NCBI GenBank assembly: GCA_964489715.1
Contig: CAZBAK010000048.1
Span: forward strand, 1-12,863
Reading direction: 5' to 3'
From: Tissierella_A sp964489715
Lineage (GTDB): Bacteria; Bacillota; Clostridia; Tissierellales; Tissierellaceae
DNA length: 12,863 nt
This document shows positions 1 through 6,303 of the stretch, piece after piece (position 1 is the stretch's first letter; every line of letters starts with the position of its first letter). A program made the translations under genes and the position numbers. The notes beneath the pieces were generated by a model. It ran no database searches and was not told the DNA's origin. It saw only the letters and a list, made by a program, of their open reading frames with translations.

Positions 1-101
1 TTAGTAATCAACCAACCCTGACTAGCCATCTCTTCAAAGTGCCTTTCTATGGAGGGATAATTGCTTATATTAAGATAGTTATTCTCTATTTTGAAATTCA
101 T
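1..101 (-). CDS. DUF2812 domain membrane protein, N-terminal fragment (cut by window edge)
   Basis: An open frame starts with ATG at 101 and runs off the left edge. About 33 residues are visible, beginning MNFKIENNYLNISNYPSIE and continuing into a segment with EEMASQGW. This matches the usual opening of DUF2812 proteins, where a short acidic/aromatic start is followed by an E-x-M-x-x-x-G-W motif. The start is preceded by a strong AGGAGG eight bases upstream and overlaps the end of the PadR gene by 23 bases, so the two are translationally coupled. PadR/DUF2812 pairs are common in Firmicutes, where DUF2812 proteins are multi-spanning membrane proteins of unknown function that are probably the repressor's main target. 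The assignment rests on a short fragment plus the neighbour, and the membrane part lies outside the window. Confidence 0.7.
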   Translation of the reverse strand, partial: MNFKIENNYLNISNYPSIERHFEEMASQGWLIT

Positions 102-408
102 CTTCACTACCTCCTTCTACCAGTCTTGCGTCCCTTAACATTTCTTTTAATCTGGATATTTCTCCTTCTAACACTCTTTCCCCTTCTTTTGTTATAAGAT
201 AGGTCTTTTTGTTATCTTCATCTGATACCATCTCTATAAGAGAGTCTTCTTCAAATCTTGATAGGAGAGAATAGAGAGTTCCTGGTCCAACTTTTACTCT
301 TGAGTCAGTTAGCCACTCTACATATTGCATGATCTCATATCCATGTCTTTTTTCTTTTAAACTTAAAAGTACATAGTACATAGGTTGGGTTAAAGCTTTT
401 TTAGCCAT
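79..408 (-). CDS. PadR family transcriptional repressor
   Basis: A 109-residue winged-helix regulator of typical PadR length. The N-terminal part carries the family pattern: a hydrophobic helix with YYVLLSL, then the HGYEI motif (about residues 22-26), then VGPGTLYSLLSRFEE (about 40-54) as recognition helix and wing, and a charged C-terminal dimerisation helix. The ATG at 408 follows AAGGAGG closely. The gene overlaps the downstream DUF2812 start by 23 bases. The upstream region holds a consensus promoter (484-512) containing one perfect palindrome, with a second palindrome downstream of it, so negative autoregulation is likely. PadR proteins usually release DNA on binding small phenolics, drugs or antibiotics, or on envelope stress. 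The ligand here cannot be told from the sequence. Confidence 0.93.
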   Translation of the reverse strand: MAKKALTQPMYYVLLSLKEKRHGYEIMQYVEWLTDSRVKVGPGTLYSLLSRFEEDSLIEMVSDEDNKKTYLITKEGERVLEGEISRLKEMLRDARLVEGGSEDEFQNRE

Positions 409-451
409 AGTTCCTCCTTGATTAATTTTTTAACTCTATATCGACGCCAGT

Positions 452-507
452 TATATCGACGCTCGATATATTTCTATGATTTTATTATATATCGGCTCTC
501 GATATAT
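452..507. promoter_or_regulatory. Tandem palindromic operators, probably for PadR
   Basis: There are two perfect dyads. At 452-470, TATATCGA and TCGATATA flank a 3-base spacer. At 487-507, ATATATCG and CGATATAT flank a 5-base spacer. Both share the core ATATCG-N5-CGATAT, and their centres are 36 bases apart. A further half-site, TATATCGACGC at 437-447, repeats the left part of the first dyad. The first dyad lies just downstream of the -10 box and the second lies inside the promoter. Assignment to the adjacent PadR is inferred from position and symmetry. Confidence 0.75.
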
Positions 508-512
508 GTCAA
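484..512 (-). promoter_or_regulatory. Vegetative promoter of padR-DUF2812 operon
   Basis: On the minus strand TTGACA (507-512) is followed by a 17-base spacer and TATAAT (484-489), both perfect sigma-A hexamers. The palindrome at 487-507 occupies the whole spacer and touches both hexamers, so a bound repressor would block RNA polymerase. Confidence 0.85.
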
Positions 513-513
513 T

Positions 514-553
514 ATAAAAAAAGCTATCTAATTAAATTCTATTAGATAGCTTT
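514..553 (-). terminator. Rho-independent terminator after the DUF4825-like lipoprotein gene
   Basis: A perfect 13-base stem (520-532 pairing with 541-553, AAAGCTATCTAAT and its complement) with an 8-base loop. On the minus strand the stem runs into a T-rich tract at 514-522. It separates the BlaI/lipoprotein operon from the padR promoter just downstream. Confidence 0.85.
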
Positions 554-594
554 CGATTTTTTTACTTAGGACTCCAGTCCCTTGAGTAATGTCC

Positions 595-1122
595 TCAACC
601 AGTTTTTTCTACTATATATTCCTGGTAAAATTCTATTAATTCTTTAAAATTCTCTTTACTAGCTCCTAGGTCCCTTGTTGATTTATCTAGAACTGCCAGG
701 GTGAAGCTATCTATAATACTTCTATCATAGCTTTCTATACCCTCCACACCTTCAGGTTGTCGAGAGTAGACTATTTCATCTAAATTTTCTACCAGTGAAA
801 AGAATATAGCACTATGTATATCAAAAATATTTTCATCGTATACAATATCTATATCTGCTTCAAAGTTTAACATTATTGAGTGAGGATCTTCTTCCTCTAC
901 TATGTTACAAGACTTATACTGATATCCCTTTGGAAGTTCTAGCTTTGATAGGATACTTTCAATCTGGGAAGTATTTTCTATATAGCCTTTCTTTTCCTTG
1001 TAAAGCTTATTAGTTGTCTCTTCTATTTTCCTACTTTCACTTTTACATCCTACTAGAGAAACTGTTGAGATAATAATTAAGCTTAAAAGCAGGAAAAAAA
1101 CTTTAAAAGATTTCTTGTCCAT
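595..1122 (-). CDS. Lipoprotein resembling the DUF4825 (BlaR1-associated) domain
   Basis: A 175-residue protein with a type II signal peptide: MDKK, then a hydrophobic stretch (8-24), then LVGC with the lipidated Cys at 26. It is therefore predicted to be anchored outside the cytoplasmic membrane. The mature part (about 38-172) resembles DUF4825. It starts LYKEKKGYIENTSQIESIL, continues with LELPKGYQYKS, then a segment with AIFFSLVENLDEI, and ends in a helix after DLGASKENFKEL. DUF4825 is found as the extracellular C-terminal domain of BlaR1/M56 proteins and as free lipoproteins, and its function is unknown. The gene starts 26 bases after the BlaI-type regulator gene ends, with GGAGG upstream, and is clearly co-transcribed with it. 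The domain match is from memory of the family pattern and is moderate. The lipobox is clear. Confidence 0.7.
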   Translation of the reverse strand: MDKKSFKVFFLLLSLIIISTVSLVGCKSESRKIEETTNKLYKEKKGYIENTSQIESILSKLELPKGYQYKSCNIVEEEDPHSIMLNFEADIDIVYDENIFDIHSAIFFSLVENLDEIVYSRQPEGVEGIESYDRSIIDSFTLAVLDKSTRDLGASKENFKELIEFYQEYIVEKTG

Positions 1123-1148
1123 ATTACACCTCCACTGATTTTCTGCTT

Positions 1149-1598
1149 TTATAATATGTTATCCAATCTTTTTAAAACTACCCTTTCTTTTGCCTCTTCA
1201 ACTTCTTCCTTATCATTCTCTTCTTCTCTAAACTTTCCATCTATTTCTTCTTTTATATATTTTTGAAGATCTTTAAGATCTCCAAGGTCTATGCTTTTTG
1301 ACTTGTATAATTCTTCTATAAGTTTAGCTATAGAATCTTCATAAAAACTCTCTATAATTTCTTCTAGCTCTTCATTAATATAGTCTTTTGAAACCAGGGG
1401 AATATATATGTTTTTTCTTCCATCTTTTTCTACCTTTAAATATCCCTTGTCTATTATTCTAGTTAAAAAGTTTCTTACAGTACTTTCTGCCCAGTCAAAC
1501 TCTTCTAGAGCCTCTAGTATTTCTTCTAAATATACAGGTTTTTCTGCCCTCCATATCTCTAGCATAATGGATAATTCACTATCAGATAGCTTTTGCAT
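1149..1598 (-). CDS. BlaI/MecI/CopY family transcriptional repressor
   Basis: 149 residues from the ATG at 1598, chosen because AGGAGG lies seven bases upstream. A 17-codon upstream extension exists but would run through the promoter and operator. The N-terminal winged helix begins MQKLSDSELSIMLEIW and includes the recognition helix WAESTVRNFLTRIIDKGYL (36-54) and a wing with KDGRKNIYIPLV, which is the classic BlaI/MecI layout. The dimerisation half contains FYEDSIAKLIEELY. An unusual acidic then basic tail (about 121-149) extends past the normal end of around 125-130 residues. Classic members are cleaved on signal from the BlaR1/MecR1 protease, but no such gene is adjacent. The downstream partner here is a DUF4825-like lipoprotein. 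Confidence 0.9.
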   Translation of the reverse strand: MQKLSDSELSIMLEIWRAEKPVYLEEILEALEEFDWAESTVRNFLTRIIDKGYLKVEKDGRKNIYIPLVSKDYINEELEEIIESFYEDSIAKLIEELYKSKSIDLGDLKDLQKYIKEEIDGKFREEENDKEEVEEAKERVVLKRLDNIL

Positions 1599-1617
1599 AA
1601 TATTACCTCCTATTTTA

Positions 1618-1635
1618 TTACTACTAGTATAGTAA
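1618..1635. promoter_or_regulatory. BlaI/MecI-like operator (TACTA/TAGTA dyad)
   Basis: TTACTA and TAGTAA form the ends of an 18-base imperfect dyad just downstream of the -10 box, at the expected transcription start. TACTA/TAGTA half-sites are typical of BlaI/MecI-family operators, and the site precedes such a gene, so autorepression is inferred. Confidence 0.6.
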
Positions 1636-1639
1636 TTAA

Positions 1640-1669
1640 ATAATATCATCTTCTCTGTAAGCCTGTCAA
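1640..1669 (-). promoter_or_regulatory. Promoter of the BlaI-type repressor operon
   Basis: On the minus strand TTGACA (1664-1669) is followed by an 18-base spacer and TATTAT (1640-1645). The -35 box is perfect and the -10 box matches 5 of 6 bases. Confidence 0.7.
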
Positions 1670-1678
1670 CAAGGTATA

Positions 1679-1724
1679 TAAAAACTCTTCTAGATATAGG
1701 AAATTCATCCTATTCTAGAAGAGT
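1679..1724 (-). terminator. Rho-independent terminator after the EamA transporter gene
   Basis: A long stem-loop: ACTCTTCTAGA (1684-1694) pairs with 1714-1724, and an inner six-base pairing follows after a one-base bulge. On the minus strand the stem is followed by TTTTTATATA. It lies 25 bases downstream of the transporter stop codon. Confidence 0.85.
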
Positions 1725-1748
1725 ATAATTTAAAGTTTATATCCCTAT

Positions 1749-2681
1749 CTATGCCTTGTTTTCTTCTATTTCTTCATCTCTCCGTCCAAAATAGTTTGAA
1801 CCTATAACTCCAGCTATTATAAGAGCTGAACCTATTATATGATAGTAGTATATATTTTCATTTAAGACTATTACTCCTGCTAGTATGGATATTACAGTTG
1901 CAAGATTTGTAAATACACTCATCTTATATGACTCTATTTTACCTAGAGTATAGTTAGATAGATACGAAGTTAGGGCAGTAGAAAGTGCACCAAGATATAT
2001 TACAGCTACTATAAAGCTAATTTCCTTTAAGGGTGCTATAAAGTTTTCTATGTCTCCCCTTACTACATGCCTACCTATAGCTAGAGCATTGAATACTATA
2101 ACACTTATGATAACCATTACAGCTGTTAGTTCTACACTAGAGTATTCTTTTGTTAGATTCCTAGCCATTACATTGTAGATAGCAAGAGATACTACTGATA
2201 TAAGTAAGAATGCTATTCCTTTTGCACTAGAGAAGTCCAAGCTTGAACTTTTCATTACCCCTATATATATAACTCCTGAAACAGAGATAAATATAGATAT
2301 TTTTTGCAAGAATGTAGTCTTTTCATTTAAAACATAGGAGGCTAAGATCATAGTAAATATAGGACTTATGGATAAAAATATTCCAGCTTCAGAAGATGGA
2401 AGTAGATTTAAACCAAAGGATTGAAGTCCAAAGAATATTACTGGTGAAAATATAGCCATAGGAATTATTCTCTTTAACATGTCCTTATTGATATTTAAAT
2501 CAACAAGTTTAAATAAAACAGGTATCATCATAGCTATAAATGCTGCTGTAAATCTATAGGCCAATAGGTCTAGTGGATGTGCATATTGTAGACCTGTCTT
2601 TCCAAATAGAAAGGATAATCCTGTTATAACTGAATATATAATCGCAGATAGATATGCTTTAGTTTTTGTGTTTTCTTTCAA
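1749..2681 (-). CDS. DMT superfamily (EamA) transporter
   Basis: A 310-residue integral membrane protein with about ten hydrophobic segments in two EamA repeats. The first repeat begins AYLSAIIYSVITGLSFLFGK and the second near SAKGIAFLLISVVSLAIYN. The first repeat contains LNLLPSSEAGIFLSISPIF (about residues 92-110) and the second YLGALSTALTSYLSNYTLG, the paired motifs of the family. The charged C-terminus is RRDEEIEENKA. EamA proteins are drug/metabolite exporters of the cytoplasmic membrane, and the substrate cannot be predicted here. The start is TTG at 2681, supported by GAGGGGTGAT with correct spacing and by the first TM helix starting soon after. It lies 99 bases downstream of the DUF4130 gene on the same strand, so partial co-transcription is possible. 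Confidence 0.93.
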   Translation of the reverse strand: MKENTKTKAYLSAIIYSVITGLSFLFGKTGLQYAHPLDLLAYRFTAAFIAMMIPVLFKLVDLNINKDMLKRIIPMAIFSPVIFFGLQSFGLNLLPSSEAGIFLSISPIFTMILASYVLNEKTTFLQKISIFISVSGVIYIGVMKSSSLDFSSAKGIAFLLISVVSLAIYNVMARNLTKEYSSVELTAVMVIISVIVFNALAIGRHVVRGDIENFIAPLKEISFIVAVIYLGALSTALTSYLSNYTLGKIESYKMSVFTNLATVISILAGVIVLNENIYYYHIIGSALIIAGVIGSNYFGRRDEEIEENKA

Positions 2682-2780
2682 GATATCACCCCTCTTTTAT
2701 ATAAAATCTATTTGACGACTCTATATACTCATACCCAATAAATCCAAGTAAAACAAGTTTTCTTAATAATATAGGCTCAA

Positions 2781-3518
2781 TTAGACCTTTTCAGTCAAAT
2801 ATTTCCAATATTTCATAGGCATATTTCTCTTTTGAAGTTTAGAATTTTTCTTGCTTTGGATGGATATAGATTTAAAATATGTTCTCCAAAGATCTTCATA
2901 TATTTCTTCACTATCCTTAACTAGGAATCCTTCCCAAGCTTCTATATCCCTAACTATCCATTCTTCCTTATTGTAAAAAACTGCTATGCCTCTTTTAAGA
3001 TCATGTATTATAAACTTTTCATTTCCCAATCTCTTTTGAAAGTGGGGTGCCAGCAGGGCAATTACATTAAAGTCTGGTTCCAACTGGCCATATAGGATAT
3101 CATTATCTAGTTTTTTAAATCTTAGGAGTCCAGTTAATCTGTGCCTTTCTTTTCCTAGCTTTTTAACAATATTATCTATGGTTAAAACATGGCTATTTGC
3201 CAGGTTTAAATCCACATCTCCTCCCATTTTAAATCCCAGTTCTAAGTATTTTAGTATGGCTATACCTGCTTGTGGAAGCTCAGAAAGATAGGCATAAAAT
3301 ACTCTTTTAAGACAGCTAGCTGATATTTTTTCTTCTATAGCCCTATAAACTTTTTCAGCCTTTTCCCTGTCTGTCTTTATCTCTTTATTTTCACCTAAGA
3401 AGCTTGGAATAAAATCCTCCTGTCTGATTATCTCACTGGGCTTTACATCTGAATAAAAGGCTTCATATATGCAAGTAAGAAGGCCATCAAAGCTAGCATC
3501 ATATATATAGGTCATCAT
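2781..3518 (-). CDS. TIGR03915-like DUF4130 family protein, partner of the radical SAM protein
   Basis: 245 residues from the ATG at 3518. Its first base is the last base of the radical SAM gene's stop (TAATG), and GGAGGAG lies upstream, so translation is coupled. A longer frame from 3545 lacks a comparable ribosome binding site. The N-terminus MMTYIYDASFDGLLTCIYEAF and the C-terminus MPMKYWKYLTE match TIGR03915/DUF4130, described only as a probable DNA-metabolism protein and almost always found beside a TIGR03916 radical SAM protein. No catalytic motif is obvious. The protein is soluble, mixed helical and basic toward the end. Its role is inferred from the partnership: it probably assists DNA modification or repair, possibly by handling uracil-type or other altered bases. 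Confidence 0.88.
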   Translation of the reverse strand: MMTYIYDASFDGLLTCIYEAFYSDVKPSEIIRQEDFIPSFLGENKEIKTDREKAEKVYRAIEEKISASCLKRVFYAYLSELPQAGIAILKYLELGFKMGGDVDLNLANSHVLTIDNIVKKLGKERHRLTGLLRFKKLDNDILYGQLEPDFNVIALLAPHFQKRLGNEKFIIHDLKRGIAVFYNKEEWIVRDIEAWEGFLVKDSEEIYEDLWRTYFKSISIQSKKNSKLQKRNMPMKYWKYLTEKV

Positions 3519-4804
3519 TAGAGCTCTCCTCCTACCTGTATCCACTTGTCTTCCAAGCTTACCCCATCAAACATGGAAATTTGTCTTTTATCCTTACCAT
3601 TTTTAAATGGATCTACTATCTGACCTCTTATCTTTTCTGGATCTATGGTATTTAGCCCATAATATTTTCCCTTACAGGTTATAAAGTGTTTAGCTCTTTT
3701 TAAAACAATACCTAGTTTTTTTAAATCATAAAAGTCTAAATTTGTAAACTTTCTGGCTGCAACTATTCTTCCGGCAGACCTTACTCCTATACCAGGAACT
3801 CTTAAAAGTGTTTTATAGTCTGCCTTGTTTATTTCCACTGGAAAGTTTTCTATATTTCTCAGGGCCCAATCACATTTTGGATCTAGTTCCAAGTCAAAAT
3901 TTGGATTGCTTTCATTTAATAGTTCCTTAGCTTGAAAGTCATAAAATCTAAGCAGCCAGTCAGCTTGGTAGATTCTGTTTTCCCTTACTAGTGGTGGAGA
4001 ATTAAGGACTGGAAGTTTTGAATCTGTTGTTACTGGTATATAGGCTGAATAATATACTCTTTTTAATTTTAAACTTTTATATAGACTTTCAGATAAATTC
4101 AATATCTTTAGATCATTGTCATCAGTTGCACCTACAATCATCTGTGTACTTTGTCCTCCGGGTATAAAGTTTGGCTTAGATTTATAGATCTTTTTTTCTG
4201 CTTTAGTCTCTATTATTTTTTTATTCATAAAACTCATTGGCTTTAAAATATCATCCTTTGTCTTTTTTGGTGCCAGGAGTTTTAACCCTTCTTCAGAGGG
4301 AAGTTCTATGTTGACACTGGTTCTATCAACATAGCTTCCCAACTCTTCTACTAGGCGGTCATCTGCCCCAGGTATGGTTTTGGTATGGATGTATCCATTG
4401 AAGTTTTCCCTCCTTCTAAGGGTCTTTACAACCTCTAATAGGAGTTCCATAGTATAGTTTGGACTCTTATATACTGCTGAACTTAAAAAGAGACCCTCTA
4501 TATAATTTCGCTTGTAAAAGTTTACAGTTAGATCTACTACTTCTTCAGGAGTAAATATAGCTCTTGGAAGATCATTGGAACTTCTGTTGACACAGTATGT
4601 ACAGTCATAGACGCAGTAGTTAGTAAGCAGAATCTTTAAAAGTGATATGCATCTTCCATCATCTGACCAACTATGGCATATTCCAGCTTGACTTGCGTTT
4701 CCAAGACCATTTTTTTTATTTTTTCTCTTGCTTCCACTGGAAGAACAAGAAACATCATACTTAGCAGCATCTGAAAGTATCTCAAGCTTTTTAAATTTAT
4801 CCAC
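3518..4804 (-). CDS. Putative DNA modification/repair radical SAM protein (TIGR03916-like)
   Basis: 428 residues. The radical SAM cluster motif CX3CX2C is present as C64, C68 and C71 (NYCVYDCTYC). Two further cysteines (C43, C52) lie just before it in the family's AGICHSWSDDGRC segment. The N-terminus KLEILSDAAKYDVSCSSSGS is diagnostic. The C-terminal part holds a helix-hairpin-helix DNA-binding motif (about 322-351) with the hairpin VPGIG at 336-340. The family therefore combines a 4Fe-4S/SAM radical domain with sequence-independent DNA binding, and its biochemical reaction has not, to my knowledge, been settled. The start is GTG at 4804 with AAGGAG eight bases upstream. The gene has its own promoter and overlaps its DUF4130 partner by one base. 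Confidence 0.92.
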   Translation of the reverse strand: MDKFKKLEILSDAAKYDVSCSSSGSKRKNKKNGLGNASQAGICHSWSDDGRCISLLKILLTNYCVYDCTYCVNRSSNDLPRAIFTPEEVVDLTVNFYKRNYIEGLFLSSAVYKSPNYTMELLLEVVKTLRRRENFNGYIHTKTIPGADDRLVEELGSYVDRTSVNIELPSEEGLKLLAPKKTKDDILKPMSFMNKKIIETKAEKKIYKSKPNFIPGGQSTQMIVGATDDNDLKILNLSESLYKSLKLKRVYYSAYIPVTTDSKLPVLNSPPLVRENRIYQADWLLRFYDFQAKELLNESNPNFDLELDPKCDWALRNIENFPVEINKADYKTLLRVPGIGVRSAGRIVAARKFTNLDFYDLKKLGIVLKRAKHFITCKGKYYGLNTIDPEKIRGQIVDPFKNGKDKRQISMFDGVSLEDKWIQVGGEL

Positions 4805-4833
4805 TCTGCCAACTCCTTATCTTTTTATTTATA

Positions 4834-4861
4834 ATTATATCATAAAAAGAAGGATTATCAA
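4834..4861 (-). promoter_or_regulatory. Promoter of the radical SAM-DUF4130 operon
   Basis: On the minus strand TTGATA (4856-4861), a 16-base spacer and TATAAT (4834-4839) lie between the AI-2E permease stop and the GTG start. This implies a leader of roughly 25 bases. Confidence 0.75.
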
Positions 4862-4881
4862 ACATACGTTTTGTAACTTTC

Positions 4882-6048
4882 CTATCTTTCTTGGATTTCC
4901 ACTTCATTAACATTTTCAATATTTTTTTCTTGTAGTCTACGATTGGCTGAATCTGCTAGCAGGGCATATATAACTGAAAATATTGGAATTGATAATACTA
5001 GGCCAGCAATTCCTCCTATTTTAGCACCAAGAGTTCCAGCTACAAAGATCCAAATAGAAGATAGGCCTGAAGCTTGTCCTACTACAATTGGATATATCAA
5101 GTTTCCTTCTACTTGATAGATGACAATAAAGATCAATAGGAACCATAGGGCCATCTTTACATCTACTGCTAGGATCAGCAAGAAACCAATGGCAAAACCA
5201 ACAAATACTCCAAACCAAGGAATCAAGGTTAGTGTTCCAATTAAAACACTAATGGTTAGGGCGTAGGGGAAGCTTAAGATTTTCATTGTAGCTGCAAAAA
5301 GTGCAATTATAACAAATACTTCTCGCAATTTACCCCTTAGGAAGCCTGAGAAAGCATCATTTGCTAGGCGGCCAATATATAATGTTTTGTGGGCAAGCTT
5401 TTCTGGAAAATAAGCCAAGACAAACTTTTTTACCTTTACTATTAACTTCTCTTTAGACAATAGGGCATAGACTGAAAACACAAAGGCTAAACCAAAATTA
5501 ATAATACTGCCTATTGCTGAAGAAGCTACATTATAGGTGCTTCCTAGAAAATTACCACTATTTCTTCTGAAAAAGGATACTACATTACCTCCCATATTCA
5601 TCCAGTCAACTTCTTCTAACTTATTAATTATAAAAGGATTATTTTCGAATATTCTTCTCATGAAATCATATACTTTTTTCAAATACTCAGGAATTTTATT
5701 TCCTAATTCTACGGCAGCCACTGTAAGTTCTGGAATCACTAAAAACAAGAGCACAAATATAATAACTGAGAAAAATATAAGAGTTATTATGTAGCTTAGA
5801 GGACGTTTGATTGGCTCATATAAATTTCTTAAGGGGCCCTTTTCACCATATAGAACATTCTCAATAGAAACCATTGGCCCATTAAATATAAATGCAATAG
5901 CTATTCCCAATAAAAAAGGTGAAAGAATTGTCATAAGTCTTCCAAGTGCATTAAAAAGCAAAGCTATATTATTTAAGCCTAAAAATAGTATAACCCCAAA
6001 AGCGATTAAAATTAATGGTTTTTTAATTTGTTTTAATTTTACTTCCAC
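4882..6048 (-). CDS. AI-2E family transporter
   Basis: About 388 residues of a polytopic membrane protein of the AI-2E/PerM (PF01594) family. Two N-terminal TM helices precede IGIAIAF-type sequence and a TM region near ITLIFFSVIIFVLLFLVIPEL. A long extracytoplasmic amphipathic segment follows. The conserved C-terminal half includes GFLRGKLREVFVIIALFA, LIPWFGVFVGFAIGF and a terminal TM pair around FVAGTLGAKIGGIAGLVLSIP. These C-terminal motifs are the most conserved of the family. Despite the name, few members move autoinducer-2, and others are Na+/H+ antiporters or of unknown substrate. I prefer the GTG at 6048, which follows AAGGGTGAT at good spacing. The ATG at 6063 lies inside that ribosome binding site and has none of its own. 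The gene appears monocistronic. Confidence 0.93.
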   Translation of the reverse strand: MEVKLKQIKKPLILIAFGVILFLGLNNIALLFNALGRLMTILSPFLLGIAIAFIFNGPMVSIENVLYGEKGPLRNLYEPIKRPLSYIITLIFFSVIIFVLLFLVIPELTVAAVELGNKIPEYLKKVYDFMRRIFENNPFIINKLEEVDWMNMGGNVVSFFRRNSGNFLGSTYNVASSAIGSIINFGLAFVFSVYALLSKEKLIVKVKKFVLAYFPEKLAHKTLYIGRLANDAFSGFLRGKLREVFVIIALFAATMKILSFPYALTISVLIGTLTLIPWFGVFVGFAIGFLLILAVDVKMALWFLLIFIVIYQVEGNLIYPIVVGQASGLSSIWIFVAGTLGAKIGGIAGLVLSIPIFSVIYALLADSANRRLQEKNIENVNEVEIQER

Positions 6049-6088
6049 TGAATCACCCTTCATCTCTAATTTATCTTTAACTAATCCA

Positions 6089-6247
6089 CTAAGCTATTAT
6101 TCCAAAACCAATAATAATCAACATAGAAAGTATGAGAAATCCTATATTTCCTCCAAATCCTACTTTTGAAAGGATTTTAATAGCTTTATTTTCCTCTATA
6201 TTGAAAGCTTTAATATATCCTACCCCTAATAGCCAATAAACTAACAA
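6089..6247 (-). CDS. Doubtful small membrane protein or gene remnant
   Basis: An open frame of about 52 residues ends at TAG 6089. It encodes two hydrophobic segments around a basic/acidic middle: LVYWLLGVGYIKAFNIEEN, then KILSKVGFGGNIGFLILSML and an I/G-rich end. The composition looks like a real membrane protein, not random AT-rich translation. However, no ATG and no ribosome binding site precede it. The best start is TTG at 6247 without a Shine-Dalgarno, and the frame is closed by a stop further upstream. It could be a degraded remnant of a longer membrane protein or a weakly translated peptide. It lies between the DUF5996 terminator hairpin and the AI-2E gene. Confidence 0.3.
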   Translation of the reverse strand: MLVYWLLGVGYIKAFNIEENKAIKILSKVGFGGNIGFLILSMLIIIGFGIIA

Positions 6248-6258
6248 AAGGAACTTAT

Positions 6259-6290
6259 AGAAATACGCCCTGTTATATCACAAGGCGTAT
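6259..6290 (-). terminator. Stem-loop after the DUF5996 gene
   Basis: ATACGCC (6263-6269) pairs with GGCGTAT (6284-6290), extended by TG/CA inside after one mismatch. On the minus strand it is followed by a short TTTCT. It begins 13 bases beyond the stop codon. The tract is weak, so termination may be partial. Confidence 0.5.
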
Positions 6291-6303
6291 ACTATCACTC
6301 ACT

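Noticed and set aside
1599..1649. 17-codon N-terminal extension of the BlaI-type repressor
   Set aside because: It would run through the -10 box and operator, and the ATG at 1598 has a far better ribosome binding site and matches the family N-terminus.
2690..2780. Protein-like open frame between the DUF4130 and EamA genes (minus strand, reading into a stretch with LVLLGFIGYEYIE)
   Set aside because: No usable start codon or ribosome binding site. The DUF4130 gene already ends with its normal C-terminal motif, so it is not a frameshifted extension. I saw no reason beyond composition to call it.
5021..6169. Several open frames (5021-5218 minus, 5537-5794 plus, 5807-6169 plus) inside or opposite the AI-2E gene
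   Set aside because: They lie in other frames of a clearly conserved transporter, have no ribosome binding site and read as low-complexity shadow translations.
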